Assembly: GCA_965229625.1 (NCBI GenBank)
Contig: CBDDJJ010000001.1
Location: forward strand, 2,356,001 to 2,420,000
Origin: JANQIO01 sp965229625
Lineage (GTDB): Bacteria > Pseudomonadota > Gammaproteobacteria > Pseudomonadales > Halieaceae
Direction of reading: 5' to 3'
DNA length: 64,000 bases
Shown here: in pieces, positions 25,577 through 35,319 of the stretch
Numbering within the stretch: position 1 is the first letter of the stretch
Layout of the letters: the number at the start of each line of letters is the position of its first letter
The notes under the pieces: generated by a model
Seen by the model: the letters and a program-made list of their open reading frames with translations, nothing else
Databases searched by the model: none
What the model was told of the DNA's origin: nothing
Program-made: the position numbers and the translations under genes

Positions 25577-27221
25577 CCTGTTACTGGCGCTGGCGTTGCT
25601 GTCAGGCGCCGCCGCCCGGGCCGCTGTTACCGCCACCGTTGACCGCAACCAGATTTCCATCAACGATAGCCTGGTGCTGACGCTGCGGGCCACCGAAGGC
25701 GAAGACGTGGAAAACGCCAATCTCGACCTGGTGAGGCTGGATTTCGATATTGCTACTACCGGCACAACCACCAACTTCAGCTACAACAACGGCCGCAGCC
25801 AGAAATTCACGGACCACCGAATCATCCTCTTACCGCGTCGCATGGGAGAGCTCACTATCCCGCCGCTGAGCGTAGACGGCCAGCGCACCCGGGAAATCCG
25901 CATCCAGGTCGGTGACAGCCCTCCCCTGGCAGACAGCAGCCAGGAGGTATTCGTGGAATCGGAAGTAGACACCGATGAGGTCTACGTTCAGTCACAGCTG
26001 CTACACACCTTCCGCATCTACGAGGCAATAGACCTCAGCGACCGCGGCCGCTCGGAACTGAAGCTGGAAGACGCCGTGGTCGAGCCACTGGAATCCAACA
26101 CCTTCCAGCGCACCATCAACGGCCGCCCCTACCGGGTGTTCGAAGTCCGGCATGCCATCTTCCCCCAGAAGAGCGGCAAACTGGTCATCCCGCCCATGGA
26201 CTTCAATGGCCGCAAGAGCATGGGCCGACGCAGCTTCCTGTCACTCGGCGCCGGCGAAGTACTGCGGCGCCGCAGCAAACCGATCACCGTCAACGTCAAG
26301 CCGGTACCCGCCGCCTGGCCCGACGCGCCCTGGGTGCCTGCGCGCAACCTGCGCATCGATGAAAGCTGGTCGGCATTGCCGGACGAGCTGGCCGTCGGTG
26401 ACTCGGTGACTCGCACCCTGACCCTGGTGGCGGAAGGGATCGACAGCAGCCAGCTGCCACAACTCCCCCAGGCCGACATCGAAGGCATGAAGGCCTACCC
26501 CGATCAACCACGCTCCGAAAACCGCGCCGGCAACAAGGGCATTACCGGTATTGGCATCAACAGCACCGCGTTGTTGATTACCAACCCCGGCGAGTTCACC
26601 CTGCCGGCGGTCAAGGTGCCCTGGTGGGACACCACCAGCAACAGCCTGCGCTACGCTGAGCTGCCGGCGCGCACCCTGGCGGTCGCTGCCCCTGTCGGTG
26701 CAGTGCCGCCAACAACCGCCGACCCCGCTGCCCTGCCGATGCCAGCCAATGCACCGGCCAGCACCACTCCACAGACCTCCCTGTGGATGTGGACAACGCT
26801 GGCCGCCCTGCTCGGCTGGCTGGGGACCACAGTCTGGCTCAGCTGGCGATTGCGCGCACCGCGCGTTGCCCGCAGCGAAGACGCCGTGGCGCAGGAGCGT
26901 GAAGCCGCCCTGTTCAAGCACTGCCTGGCCGCCTGCAATGCCGACCAGGCCGGCGCCGCCCGTTCCGCTATCCAGATCTGGGCCCAGCGCGCGTTCGACC
27001 AGCCGCGCCTGCCCTCACTGGCGCAAATTGCACAGCGCCTGGATTCCGCTGAACTGTCGGCGGCACTGGAGGCGCTGGAGCGCAGTCTATATGCTGTGGA
27101 CGGTAGCACCTGGCGCGGTGACGAGCTGGCAAAGGCCCTGAAGGCCTGCAGGAAAAAAGCCAGGCGAAATGACCGGGGCCGGCCTGAGCCACTGCCGCCG
27201 TTGTACAGCGGCGGCGCCTGA
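25557..27221 (+). CDS. batD: BatD-type oxygen tolerance protein
   Basis: A 554-residue envelope protein. It has a signal peptide (about 1-21), several immunoglobulin-like beta domains typical of BatD (TVDRNQISINDSLVLTL, then RRMGELTIPPLSVDGQ), a membrane helix at about 413-432 (TLAALLGWLGTTVWLSW), and a cytoplasmic helical tail of about 115 residues. ATG at 25557 follows GGGAGCAGGAAGAG. The frame stays open about 490 bases further upstream only because it shadows the glutamine-rich gene. It closes the moxR-bat operon. The stop codon TGA is part of the first unit of a 14-base tandem repeat. Confidence 0.9.
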   Translation: MMKHVGSLLLALALLSGAAARAAVTATVDRNQISINDSLVLTLRATEGEDVENANLDLVRLDFDIATTGTTTNFSYNNGRSQKFTDHRIILLPRRMGELTIPPLSVDGQRTREIRIQVGDSPPLADSSQEVFVESEVDTDEVYVQSQLLHTFRIYEAIDLSDRGRSELKLEDAVVEPLESNTFQRTINGRPYRVFEVRHAIFPQKSGKLVIPPMDFNGRKSMGRRSFLSLGAGEVLRRRSKPITVNVKPVPAAWPDAPWVPARNLRIDESWSALPDELAVGDSVTRTLTLVAEGIDSSQLPQLPQADIEGMKAYPDQPRSENRAGNKGITGIGINSTALLITNPGEFTLPAVKVPWWDTTSNSLRYAELPARTLAVAAPVGAVPPTTADPAALPMPANAPASTTPQTSLWMWTTLAALLGWLGTTVWLSWRLRAPRVARSEDAVAQEREAALFKHCLAACNADQAGAARSAIQIWAQRAFDQPRLPSLAQIAQRLDSAELSAALEALERSLYAVDGSTWRGDELAKALKACRKKARRNDRGRPEPLPPLYSGGA

Positions 27222-27226
27222 CTGGT

Positions 27227-27324
27227 CGGCCGCGCCTGACCGGCCGCGCCTGACCGGCCGTACCTGACCGGCCGTACCTGACCGGCCGTACCTGGCCGGC
27301 CGCATCTGACCGGCCGCACCTCGC
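27227..27324 (+). repeat. 14-base tandem repeat array, seven units
   Basis: Seven adjoining units of CGGCCGyrCCTGAC fill the spacer after batD (units start at 27227, 27241, 27255, 27269, 27283, 27297 and 27311); a partial unit reaches back over the batD stop codon. Each unit holds the palindrome CGGCCG. The same unit appears at 43123-43206. Confidence 0.9.
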
Positions 27325-27372
27325 CGGCCACACCACACAATCCAGCGACGAAGCAGGACCCGTATTTAGAAC

Positions 27373-28209
27373 ATGGAACTGATTGTATTTGACCTCGACG
27401 GCACCCTGCTGAACAGCAAGAGCGTTATCTCCGACTACACCCGCGACACCCTGGCCGCGCTGGCAGAACGTGACATTGCCTACACTGTCGCGACCGGCCG
27501 CACCCTGCACGCATCCCGCGACCTACTGGCAGGCCACGGCTTTCACCTGCCCCAGGTGTTCAAGAATGGGGTGATGATCTGGAACCCGGCCGATGACGCG
27601 TACTCGCACCAGAACTTCCTCACCCAGGACGAAATCCAGCACGTGCTGGAAGCTGTGCTGGCGCAGGACGTAACGCCTTTTATCTTTACCCTTGAGCCAG
27701 GCAATCGACATGCTGTCTACCACCCACCACTCAAGCACAGGGTGGAAGAAAAACTCGCGTCCGAGTTTTCCAGCCGCTCCGGGGTGTCGGTCCTGCCCGC
27801 CGCACAAATGCCCGCCGATGCCGAGATCACCAATATCTCCGCCCTCGGTATCCCGGACTCCATCAACGCCGTGGAAGCACTGGTAGATTCCGAGCCCGGG
27901 CTGGTGGCCTACGCCGGGATGGCCCTGGAAGGTGCCGCCCTGCGCTGGATCGATATTCACCACAGCGACGCCAGCAAGGGCGGCGCCGTGGACCTGCTGC
28001 GCGAACAGCTCGGCGTGTCGCGGGTGCTGTGTTTCGGCGACAGTGACAATGACCTGAGCATGTTCAGCCGCGCCGACGAGGCCTACGCGCCGGACAACGC
28101 CAAGGCGGCCGTAAAGGCGGCAGCCACCGCGGTGATCGGCCACCACGATGAAGACGGTATCGCCCGCTTCCTGCGCGAGCGCTTCGCCCTGGAAAGCCGG
28201 GTCGCCTGA
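27373..28209 (+). CDS. HAD-superfamily phosphatase, Cof type
   Basis: A 278-residue cytoplasmic phosphatase of the Cof/YbhA class. Motif I is FDLDGTLLNS with the nucleophile Asp and acid Asp, motif II VATGRT, motif III lysine in SKGGAVDLL, and motif IV FGDSDNDLSMF. Members dephosphorylate sugar phosphates or pyridoxal phosphate; the substrate is not deducible. It starts at ATG 27373 with only a weak ribosome site, directly after the repeat array. Confidence 0.92.
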   Translation: MELIVFDLDGTLLNSKSVISDYTRDTLAALAERDIAYTVATGRTLHASRDLLAGHGFHLPQVFKNGVMIWNPADDAYSHQNFLTQDEIQHVLEAVLAQDVTPFIFTLEPGNRHAVYHPPLKHRVEEKLASEFSSRSGVSVLPAAQMPADAEITNISALGIPDSINAVEALVDSEPGLVAYAGMALEGAALRWIDIHHSDASKGGAVDLLREQLGVSRVLCFGDSDNDLSMFSRADEAYAPDNAKAAVKAAATAVIGHHDEDGIARFLRERFALESRVA

Positions 28210-28239
28210 TGCAGGTCGATGTGAACAGGGCCTGACCCG

Positions 28240-28782
28240 GTGGAACCCACACAGCAACCCAGCCCCCAGCGCGAGCAGAAGCGCATGGGCGCAGGCATGC
28301 TGTTGCTGGCCTGGTTGCTGTTTGGCGGGCTGGCCGTATTCTGGTTCGACGGCATGCTGGAGCGGCAGCGCAATCCCAACCAGACGCTGAACACCACGAT
28401 GCGCGACGGCATGCGGGAAGTGGTGCTGAAGCGCAATCGCGCCGGTCACTATGTGACCAGCGGCAAGATCAACGGCCAGGACGTCGTGTTCATGCTGGAC
28501 ACCGGTGCTACCACGGTGGCCATCCCCGGTCATGTCGCCGCCGGTCTCAGCCTGCCCCGCGGCCAGGAGTTCATGACCCAGACCGCCAACGGCATGGCAC
28601 GCGCGTACGCCACCCGACTGGATGTAGTGAGCATCGGCGATATTGCCCTGGCCAATGTCAGCGCCGGTGTCTCACCCGGACTGCAGACTGAGGAGATCCT
28701 GCTTGGCATGTCCTTCCTCAAACACATTGAATTCACCCAGCGCGGCGACACCCTCATCCTGCGGCAGGCTGCGGCCGACTGA
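28240..28782 (+). CDS. Membrane-anchored retropepsin-like aspartic protease (TIGR02281 type)
   Basis: A 180-residue protein. One membrane helix (about 18-36) anchors a periplasmic domain of retroviral-protease type. The catalytic motif is MLDTGATTVAIP, and ILLGMSFL matches the conserved second block. The active enzyme would be a homodimer. Family function is little studied. GTG at 28240 is used; the leader up to the helix is short and polar. Confidence 0.88.
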   Translation: MEPTQQPSPQREQKRMGAGMLLLAWLLFGGLAVFWFDGMLERQRNPNQTLNTTMRDGMREVVLKRNRAGHYVTSGKINGQDVVFMLDTGATTVAIPGHVAAGLSLPRGQEFMTQTANGMARAYATRLDVVSIGDIALANVSAGVSPGLQTEEILLGMSFLKHIEFTQRGDTLILRQAAAD

Positions 28783-28891
28783 CTCGGGCAAAACGAGTAT
28801 CCAGCAAATTTCCAGCGCCTTCTTCAATCGATTATCCTTACGCAACCTCGCAAGGCACCCAGACCATGACAACTCGGACAAGCTGTAGCCC

Positions 28892-30697
28892 GTGTCAAAC
28901 TCCAACCTGCTAGTAGAGCTCAATCGTCGCGGCATGTTTCGTGTCGCAGGCGCGTATCTTGTCAGCGCCTGGGCGATTGCCAAGATGGCTGAGTTGGGCT
29001 TCGAGAAATTCAACGCGCCCGACTGGGGAATGCAGGCAACGCTCATCGTCCTGCTGCTCGGCTTCCCCATTGCACTGGCGCTGGCCTGGATGCACGATCT
29101 CGGGACGGTCAGCCTCGAACTGGACATTGGCGAAGGAGTGGATTCCGCCGCGGGTCGAGTGGTGAAGACGGGCGACGAACCTGCGCCCGGCGAGCGCGGC
29201 AAACAACACGCTACTACCTATGGCGTGCTGGCAGTTTCCGCGGCGCTGGCCATGCTGGCTCTGGTCAACTGGGCGTTTCAGCAGGAGCCGATTCCCGAAA
29301 CGCAGGGCCTTGATCAGAGCAGAAAATCCATTGCCGTGCTGCCATTTGCCAACCTGAGTGGCCGTCAGGAGGACGAGTTCTTCTCGGACGGCATATCCGA
29401 AGAACTACTCAACCTGCTTGCGCGCATTCCCGAACTCCGCGTCATTTCACGCTCCTCAGCGTTCTCCTACAAAGGCAAGGGCCTGGATGCGCCGACCGTG
29501 GCTCGTGAGCTGAACGTGGACCATATATTAGAGGGTTCGGTTCGCAAGCTGGGTGACCAGGTGCGCATCAATGCCCATCTGGTGGATGCTGGTAATGACA
29601 CACAGCTGTGGGCTGCGACCTTTGATCGCCGTCTGCATGACGTCTTCGCCACGCAGGATGAGATTGCTGCCGCGGTTATCCAGCAGCTAAAGCTTGTGTT
29701 GCTGGACTCTGCGCCCAAGAGCCAGCAGGTGGACCCCGCCGCTTACACGCTGTTCCTTCAGGGTCGCCACCTCAGCCGGCTGGGCAGTTCCAATGCAATT
29801 CAGCTCGGTATAGACAAGTTCGAAGCGGCCCTTCAAATAGACCCGGGCTTCAGCGAGGCCTGGTCCGAACTGGGCCTGAATCAGATTCGCCGCGCGAGGT
29901 TACCGGAGGTTTCTGAACTGGATGCCTTCGGCCAGGCCTACGACTCCCTGAACCAGGCGGTACTTGCAAACCCCGAAAACGCTACCGCCCATTCGCGCCT
30001 GGGCTGGCTGGCCATGTCGCGCGGCGAGCTGCAACTTGCCGCTGACCAGCTGTCGCTGGCATTGCGACAGGAGCCCGGCAACGTCAGCGTGCTCGTCAAC
30101 GCCGGCCAACTCCTGACTCAACTGGGCCGGCACGACAGCGCGCATAAATTCTATGAACAGGCTATCGCTGTTGATCCGACCAGTGCATCCGTGCACTGGA
30201 ACTACGGTGAATCGCTTTGGGCGGCAGGCAACATGGAACAGTCGCTGCGCCACACCGAGCTCGCCATCGGCTTTGGGCCTGATTACCTGGGGGTCAACTA
30301 CTCACTGGGGATTCTGCAGCTGCAGAAGCGTGAGTATGAAGCGGCCCTCGAAGCATTCCGCGCGGAGGGGTCCGCTCAGCTAAGTGAATGCGGTATTGCC
30401 ATGGCACTGTACTCACTGGGGCGCCAATCGGAGTTCAAATCAGCGCTGGCTGATGCCATTGAGCGCTGGGGTGACGAGAGGCCATCTGAAATCGCGGCAG
30501 TCTACCTTTGGGCGGGTGATACTGACGCCGGCTTTGAATGGCTGAAGCGCGCCTGGCGTGCGAAGGATCGCCGCCTGTTCCTGGCGTTGATGAACCCGGT
30601 GACGAAACAATCCCGGGGCGACCCGCGCTGGCAGGAGTTCCTGCTTCAGCTCGGCAGGGCACCGGAGCAACTCGCGGCTATTCGCTTCGATACATAA
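28892..30697 (+). CDS. TolB/FlgO-like domain and TPR membrane protein
   Basis: A 601-residue protein starting with GTG. Two N-terminal membrane helices (about 18-36 and 48-66) and a third near 110-128 precede a TolB-N/FlgO-like domain (SIAVLPFANLSGRQEDEFFSDG through HILEGSVRKLGDQVRINAHLV). Several TPR repeats then fill about 285-560. Similar architectures usually carry an N-terminal DNA-binding or adenylate cyclase domain in front; it is absent here. A role in protein interaction or signalling at the membrane is likely, but nothing more specific can be said. Confidence 0.8.
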   Translation: MSNSNLLVELNRRGMFRVAGAYLVSAWAIAKMAELGFEKFNAPDWGMQATLIVLLLGFPIALALAWMHDLGTVSLELDIGEGVDSAAGRVVKTGDEPAPGERGKQHATTYGVLAVSAALAMLALVNWAFQQEPIPETQGLDQSRKSIAVLPFANLSGRQEDEFFSDGISEELLNLLARIPELRVISRSSAFSYKGKGLDAPTVARELNVDHILEGSVRKLGDQVRINAHLVDAGNDTQLWAATFDRRLHDVFATQDEIAAAVIQQLKLVLLDSAPKSQQVDPAAYTLFLQGRHLSRLGSSNAIQLGIDKFEAALQIDPGFSEAWSELGLNQIRRARLPEVSELDAFGQAYDSLNQAVLANPENATAHSRLGWLAMSRGELQLAADQLSLALRQEPGNVSVLVNAGQLLTQLGRHDSAHKFYEQAIAVDPTSASVHWNYGESLWAAGNMEQSLRHTELAIGFGPDYLGVNYSLGILQLQKREYEAALEAFRAEGSAQLSECGIAMALYSLGRQSEFKSALADAIERWGDERPSEIAAVYLWAGDTDAGFEWLKRAWRAKDRRLFLALMNPVTKQSRGDPRWQEFLLQLGRAPEQLAAIRFDT

Positions 30698-30770
30698 AGC
30701 AAGGCAGGTATAGCTGTTTAGCATCGGACAGCACTTTGGTCCCGGCACAGAGCATATGGGGTAAACAGCC

Positions 30771-32330
30771 TTGAGCAATCTCGACTGGTGGGTTATCGGC
30801 GGCTACCTGGCAGCCATGCTGGGCCTGGCGGTCTACCTGGGCCGCAGCCAGGCCTCCCGCGAAGACTACTACCTTGGCGCCAATCGCCTGCCCGGCTGGG
30901 CGCTCGCCACCTCGATTATTGCCACCCAGTGTTCCACCAACAGCCTGCTGGGTGCGCCTGCCTTTGTCGGCTTCGTGGCCGGCGGTGGGCTGCTGTGGCT
31001 GCAGTACGAGCTGGCCGTACCGCTGGCGATGCTGGCGTTGTGCGTGCTGTTCCTGCCGGTGCGGGCCGCGGGTGTCATTTCCATCTATGCCTACCTGGAA
31101 CAGCGCCTGGGCCTGGCCAGCAGACTGTTGGCCAGCGGCTGTTTCCTGTTCTTCCGCGGCGTCGCCACCGGGGTAACGGTGTACGGCGTGGCCTCGGTGA
31201 TCGGCCTGGTGACCGGCACCAGCTATACCACTGCGGTGCTGATCCTGATGGGTATCACCATTACCTACGACGTGCTGGGCGGTATGCGCGCGGTGGTCAT
31301 CTCCGACGTGGTGCAGATGCTGCTGCTGACCGCGGCTGTGCTGTACACGCTCTTTACCCTCGGCGACCCGCTGCTGGCCGAGTGGAGCACCCTGGCCGAG
31401 CGCAGCACAACCCTGGTCAACGACTGGGGGCTGTCGGGTAACAACTACGGGTTCTGGCCGATGCTGCTGGGCGGCCTGTTTCTCTACACCGCCTACTATG
31501 GCTGCGACCAGAGCCAGGCCCAGCGCCTGCTGGCCGCCCACGACGCCGCCACCACCCGGCAGATCCTGGTGCTCAACGGCGTGCTGCGCTTTCCCCTGGT
31601 ACTGGCCTATTGCCTGCTGGGGCTGGGGCTGGCCGCCTACGCCCTGGAGCAGGCGGATTTCGTGGCCGGCTTGCCTCTGACCGGCAGCGGCCAGCCCAAT
31701 TACAATCTGGTGTTCCCGTCCTTCGTCGCCCGGGAATTTGCCCCCGGTCTGGCAGGCCTCGCAATCGTCGGCCTGTTCGCCGCTGCCATGTCTTCCATCG
31801 ACTCGGCGCTCAACAGTCTGTCGGCCAGCACTGTGGAAGACTACATCGCCCGCTTCCAGACCCTGTCAGAGCGCCAGCTGTTCCTGGTCTCCAAACTGGC
31901 CACATTCTTCTGGGGCGCGTTCGCCATCCTGTTCTCCTACCAGGTAGAGCGCATCGCCCCGACCGTGCTGGAGGCCATCAACAAGGTGGGCTCCATGGCC
32001 AACGGCCCGCTGCTGGCACTGTTCTGTATTGCGGTGTTCCTGCCGCGCCTTGGGCAGGCCGCAGCCATTATCGGTTTCTGCCTGGGCCTTGCCGCCAATT
32101 TGCTGACCTGGCTGCTGCTGCCGCAGGTGTCCTGGTTATGGTGGAACGTGATCGGCTTTGGCTTTGCCATCGCCGCGGCGGCACTGCTGGGTCGCGCGAG
32201 CGGCTCCAGTGCACGCGCAGTCAGTGACCAGGGCGAAGCCATTGTGTGGCCGCGCCGGGAAGCTGCCTTACTCAGCTCTATGGCCATCCTGATTCTGGTG
32301 GTGTGTGCGGCGTTGCAGTTGAATCGCTAA
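30771..32330 (+). CDS. Sodium:solute symporter family protein
   Basis: A 519-residue transporter of the SSS family with about 13-14 membrane helices. The sequence contains GANRLPGWALATSIIATQ near the N-terminus, the family region with YYGCDQSQAQRLLAA, and SSIDSALNSLSASTVEDY, which matches the sodium-binding helix 8. It couples sodium entry to uptake of a solute such as a sugar, vitamin or carboxylate; the substrate is unknown. The start is TTG at 30771 (after GGGGT). A degenerate copy of the 14-base repeat may lie after the stop. Confidence 0.92.
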   Translation: MSNLDWWVIGGYLAAMLGLAVYLGRSQASREDYYLGANRLPGWALATSIIATQCSTNSLLGAPAFVGFVAGGGLLWLQYELAVPLAMLALCVLFLPVRAAGVISIYAYLEQRLGLASRLLASGCFLFFRGVATGVTVYGVASVIGLVTGTSYTTAVLILMGITITYDVLGGMRAVVISDVVQMLLLTAAVLYTLFTLGDPLLAEWSTLAERSTTLVNDWGLSGNNYGFWPMLLGGLFLYTAYYGCDQSQAQRLLAAHDAATTRQILVLNGVLRFPLVLAYCLLGLGLAAYALEQADFVAGLPLTGSGQPNYNLVFPSFVAREFAPGLAGLAIVGLFAAAMSSIDSALNSLSASTVEDYIARFQTLSERQLFLVSKLATFFWGAFAILFSYQVERIAPTVLEAINKVGSMANGPLLALFCIAVFLPRLGQAAAIIGFCLGLAANLLTWLLLPQVSWLWWNVIGFGFAIAAAALLGRASGSSARAVSDQGEAIVWPRREAALLSSMAILILVVCAALQLNR

Positions 32331-32359
32331 TGCCGACCGGCCGCAGCTAGCCGCGCGTA

Positions 32360-32923
32360 CTACCGGCGCGCTGCAGACAGGCTGATGGCACCGCGCACCT
32401 GGCCGGGCCGGTAGCCCAGGGCGCGGTCTTCAGGGTACAGCCGCTGAAGGACGGCGGCCGTGTCGGGGTCGACGTTCTCCCCGTGGCACAACAGGCAGAC
32501 ACCAGCGACCCGTTGCGGGGCCAGGAAGCGTACCTGGCCGTCGACCTCCGCGGCGGCCCATCCGGGCGTGGCGCCGGCGGCTACCGCGGCATCGAAGGCT
32601 TCAAGTTGTTCTCGCTCCCAGGCGTCGGGTTGGGCTGCGGGGTTGCGCGGCCGCAGGCTCACTCGCTTCACGGACCAGCCGGTTTCAGCGCCCAGTTCAG
32701 CGGCGATCCGCGGCGCCACCTCGGCACACACGCCAAGCGCCTCGGCGGGTGGCCCCGCCTGCAGGGCCGCCTGGAGCTGTGGTTTGAGGCGACTCATGAA
32801 CACCAGCGCCACCGCCGAAGCCTCGCCGACCTGCGGGTCAGAGACCGCGAGATCGGTGGCACTCGTCGTTGTACTCAGGCTGAGGCTTAGGGTAATGAGC
32901 GCTGCACAGGGCCAGCGGGTCAA
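32360..32923 (-). CDS. Periplasmic c-heme protein, DUF3365 (Tll0287-like)
   Basis: A 187-residue secreted protein. A signal peptide (about 1-22) leads to a DUF3365-type domain with one heme-binding motif, CLLCH, near residue 143, and the conserved segment VKRVSLRPRNPAAQPDAWE. Such domains bind one c-type heme and act as redox or gas sensors or small electron carriers. The start is TTG at 32923, supported by GGAGG six bases upstream and by overlapping the RND gene stop codon. It is the last gene of the DUF1302-DUF1329-YCF48-RND unit, an unexpected heme protein for a lipid or hydrophobe export cluster. Confidence 0.85.
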   Translation of the reverse strand: MTRWPCAALITLSLSLSTTTSATDLAVSDPQVGEASAVALVFMSRLKPQLQAALQAGPPAEALGVCAEVAPRIAAELGAETGWSVKRVSLRPRNPAAQPDAWEREQLEAFDAAVAAGATPGWAAAEVDGQVRFLAPQRVAGVCLLCHGENVDPDTAAVLQRLYPEDRALGYRPGQVRGAISLSAARR

Positions 32924-35319
32924 ACGTCATCCTCCGGATGGCGATACTTGTTGTCGATACCGAACAACCAGGCCAGGGCAGGCAGGAAGAACAGTGCGCC
33001 AATCATATTCCAGAAGAACATGAAGGTCAGCATCAGGCCCATGTCGCCCTGGAACTTGATGGGCGAATAGATCCAGGTGCCCACGCCCACCGCCAGGGTC
33101 AGGCCGGTAAAGGCCACGGCAGTACCGCTGGAGCGCAGCGCCTCGTAATAGGCCTCGACCAGGTTGCCGTGCTCACGCAGTGAGCGCTCCAGCGCACTGT
33201 AAATATAAATGCCATAGTCGACACCGATGCCCACACCGAGCGCAATCACCGGCAGGGTGGCCACCTTCACACCGATACCGAGCAGCGCCATCAGGGCCTG
33301 ACCCAACACCGAGGTGAGCATCAGCGGAATGATGATGCAGGCGGTGGCACTCAGCGAGCGGAAGGTCAGCAGGCACAGCAGGATGACCACGCCGTACACC
33401 CACATCAGCATTTCCCACTGGGCCTGGCGAATCACGATATTGGTGGCCGCCTCGATGCCGGCGTTGCCGGCCGCCAGCATAAAGCGGATCTTTTCAGTGT
33501 TGTGCTCCGCGGCGAAGGCTTCCACGGCATCCACCACCCGGGTCAGGGTATCGGCCTTGTGATCCTCCAGGAACAGGATAACCGGCACCATGGAACAGTC
33601 GGTGTTCAACAGGTTGCTGGGTACCCGGCTGAGGGAATTATTGAGGATGAACTGGTTGCGGCTGATGGCGTGCCACTTGGGGTTGCCCTCATTCATGCCC
33701 ATGATGACCAGCTTGGAGACGTCCACCAGCGAAATGATCGACTGCACCCCGGGTACTGCCGCCATCACTCCCTGGAAGTAGTCCACCGCGGATATCGTCA
33801 GGTAGGTGCCGCACTGCTGGGACTCGGTGCGCACCATGACCACGAACACGTCGGTACTGGTGGAGTAGTTCTCCGTAAGGAAGGCGTTGTCCTTGTTGTA
33901 GCGCGAGTCTGGGCGCAGTTCGGGAGCGCCCGGGTCGAGATCGCCGATCTTCTGGTGCTGGCCGAGATAAATGCCGCCGGCAAACAGCAGGGCGCAAACC
34001 CCAATAATTGTCAGCGCCGGTCGCTTGCTGGCGGTCTTAGACAGCAGCCGCCAGTGGGCGTAGGCGCTGGCAGATTTCACGTCGCGGTAGCTGCGGCAGC
34101 GCCCGCTAATACCTGTGTAGGACAGCACCACCGGTAACAGCAGCAGATTGGTGAGCACCAGCACCGCAATACCGGTGCTGGCGACCAGCGCGAGCTCCTG
34201 GATCACCGGTATGTCAATCACCCTCAGGGTAAGGAAACCCACACCGTCACTAAGCAGCGCCACAAAGCCCGGTTTGCAGAGCCGCACAAAAGACAGACGC
34301 GCCGCCTCCACCTTGTCTGTGCCGCCGTGGCAGAGGAGGGCGAAGCGATTGAGAATCTGCACCGAGTGGCTGATGCCGACGGCGAATACCAGGAAGGGCA
34401 CCAACATGCTGTAAGGGTCGATACCCAGCCCCATGGTGTGCAGCAGGCCCAGCTGCCAGACCACCGCCACGGTGGAACACAGTAAAGCGGCCGCGGTTCC
34501 CCACTGGTCCCGGCAGTAGGCGTACAACATAACGGCAGTAATCAGGAAGGCAATGCCGAAGAAAGCGCCGACCAGGGCAGCGCCGTCGATCAGGTCACCC
34601 ACCAGCTTGGCAAAGCCGGTAATATGAATCTTGATCGTATCGCTCTGGTACTTGTCCCGCACCAGCCGCTCGAGGTCGGCGGAGAGTTGCTGGTAGTTGA
34701 GCCGCTCACCGGTCTCCGGGTCGGTCTCGATCAGCGGCGCCTGGATGGTGGCGGACTTGAAGTTGTTGGCCACCAGCCGGCCAATGGTCCCCGATTTCAG
34801 CGCATTGGCGCGCAGTTTGCGCAGGGTCCGCGGCGTCGCATCGTAATCGTCCGGGATAACACTGCCACCGACAAAACCCTCCTCGGTGACTTCGGTCCAA
34901 CGCACATTCGGCGTCCACAGGCTCTGCAGCCCGGCCCGGTCCACGCCCTTGATGTAGAAGACTTCGTCGGTGATCTCTCGCAGGGTTTCCTGGAACTCAG
35001 CCGTGAAAATGTCACCTTCGGTGGTTTCCACAGTGATGCGCACCGAGTTGCCCAGGCCCGAGAGATCCGAACGGTTCTCTAGGAAATTGACCACATAGGA
35101 GTGCGAGATCGGGATCATTTTCTCGAAGCTCGCATCCGGGCGCAGCTGGCTGAGCTGGTAACCAAAGAAAGCCGTCAGGCCGGCAAACAGCAAAACAATC
35201 AGCACGCGGGTGTTCATCAACATCTCACCCAGGGCGGGGCGCAGCTTACCGTCGGAGGCCTGCAGAGCCGACTTGTCCATCGCCGGACTGGTAGCGCTCA
35301 CCGCGCTGTCAGCACTCAT
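32920..35319 (-). CDS. RND-superfamily (MMPL-type) transporter
   Basis: A 799-residue inner-membrane exporter. It has 12 predicted membrane helices in two homologous halves, each with one helix followed by a large periplasmic loop and five helices. The family residues in helix 4 and 10 regions are seen as VGISHSVQILNRF and GVGIGVDYGIYIYS. These MMPL-like proteins move lipids or other hydrophobic molecules using proton flow. With DUF1302, DUF1329 and YCF48 partners they form a recurrent cluster in Pseudomonas and marine gammaproteobacteria. Overlaps of four bases with both neighbours show one operon. Confidence 0.9.
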   Translation of the reverse strand: MSADSAVSATSPAMDKSALQASDGKLRPALGEMLMNTRVLIVLLFAGLTAFFGYQLSQLRPDASFEKMIPISHSYVVNFLENRSDLSGLGNSVRITVETTEGDIFTAEFQETLREITDEVFYIKGVDRAGLQSLWTPNVRWTEVTEEGFVGGSVIPDDYDATPRTLRKLRANALKSGTIGRLVANNFKSATIQAPLIETDPETGERLNYQQLSADLERLVRDKYQSDTIKIHITGFAKLVGDLIDGAALVGAFFGIAFLITAVMLYAYCRDQWGTAAALLCSTVAVVWQLGLLHTMGLGIDPYSMLVPFLVFAVGISHSVQILNRFALLCHGGTDKVEAARLSFVRLCKPGFVALLSDGVGFLTLRVIDIPVIQELALVASTGIAVLVLTNLLLLPVVLSYTGISGRCRSYRDVKSASAYAHWRLLSKTASKRPALTIIGVCALLFAGGIYLGQHQKIGDLDPGAPELRPDSRYNKDNAFLTENYSTSTDVFVVMVRTESQQCGTYLTISAVDYFQGVMAAVPGVQSIISLVDVSKLVIMGMNEGNPKWHAISRNQFILNNSLSRVPSNLLNTDCSMVPVILFLEDHKADTLTRVVDAVEAFAAEHNTEKIRFMLAAGNAGIEAATNIVIRQAQWEMLMWVYGVVILLCLLTFRSLSATACIIIPLMLTSVLGQALMALLGIGVKVATLPVIALGVGIGVDYGIYIYSALERSLREHGNLVEAYYEALRSSGTAVAFTGLTLAVGVGTWIYSPIKFQGDMGLMLTFMFFWNMIGALFFLPALAWLFGIDNKYRHPEDDV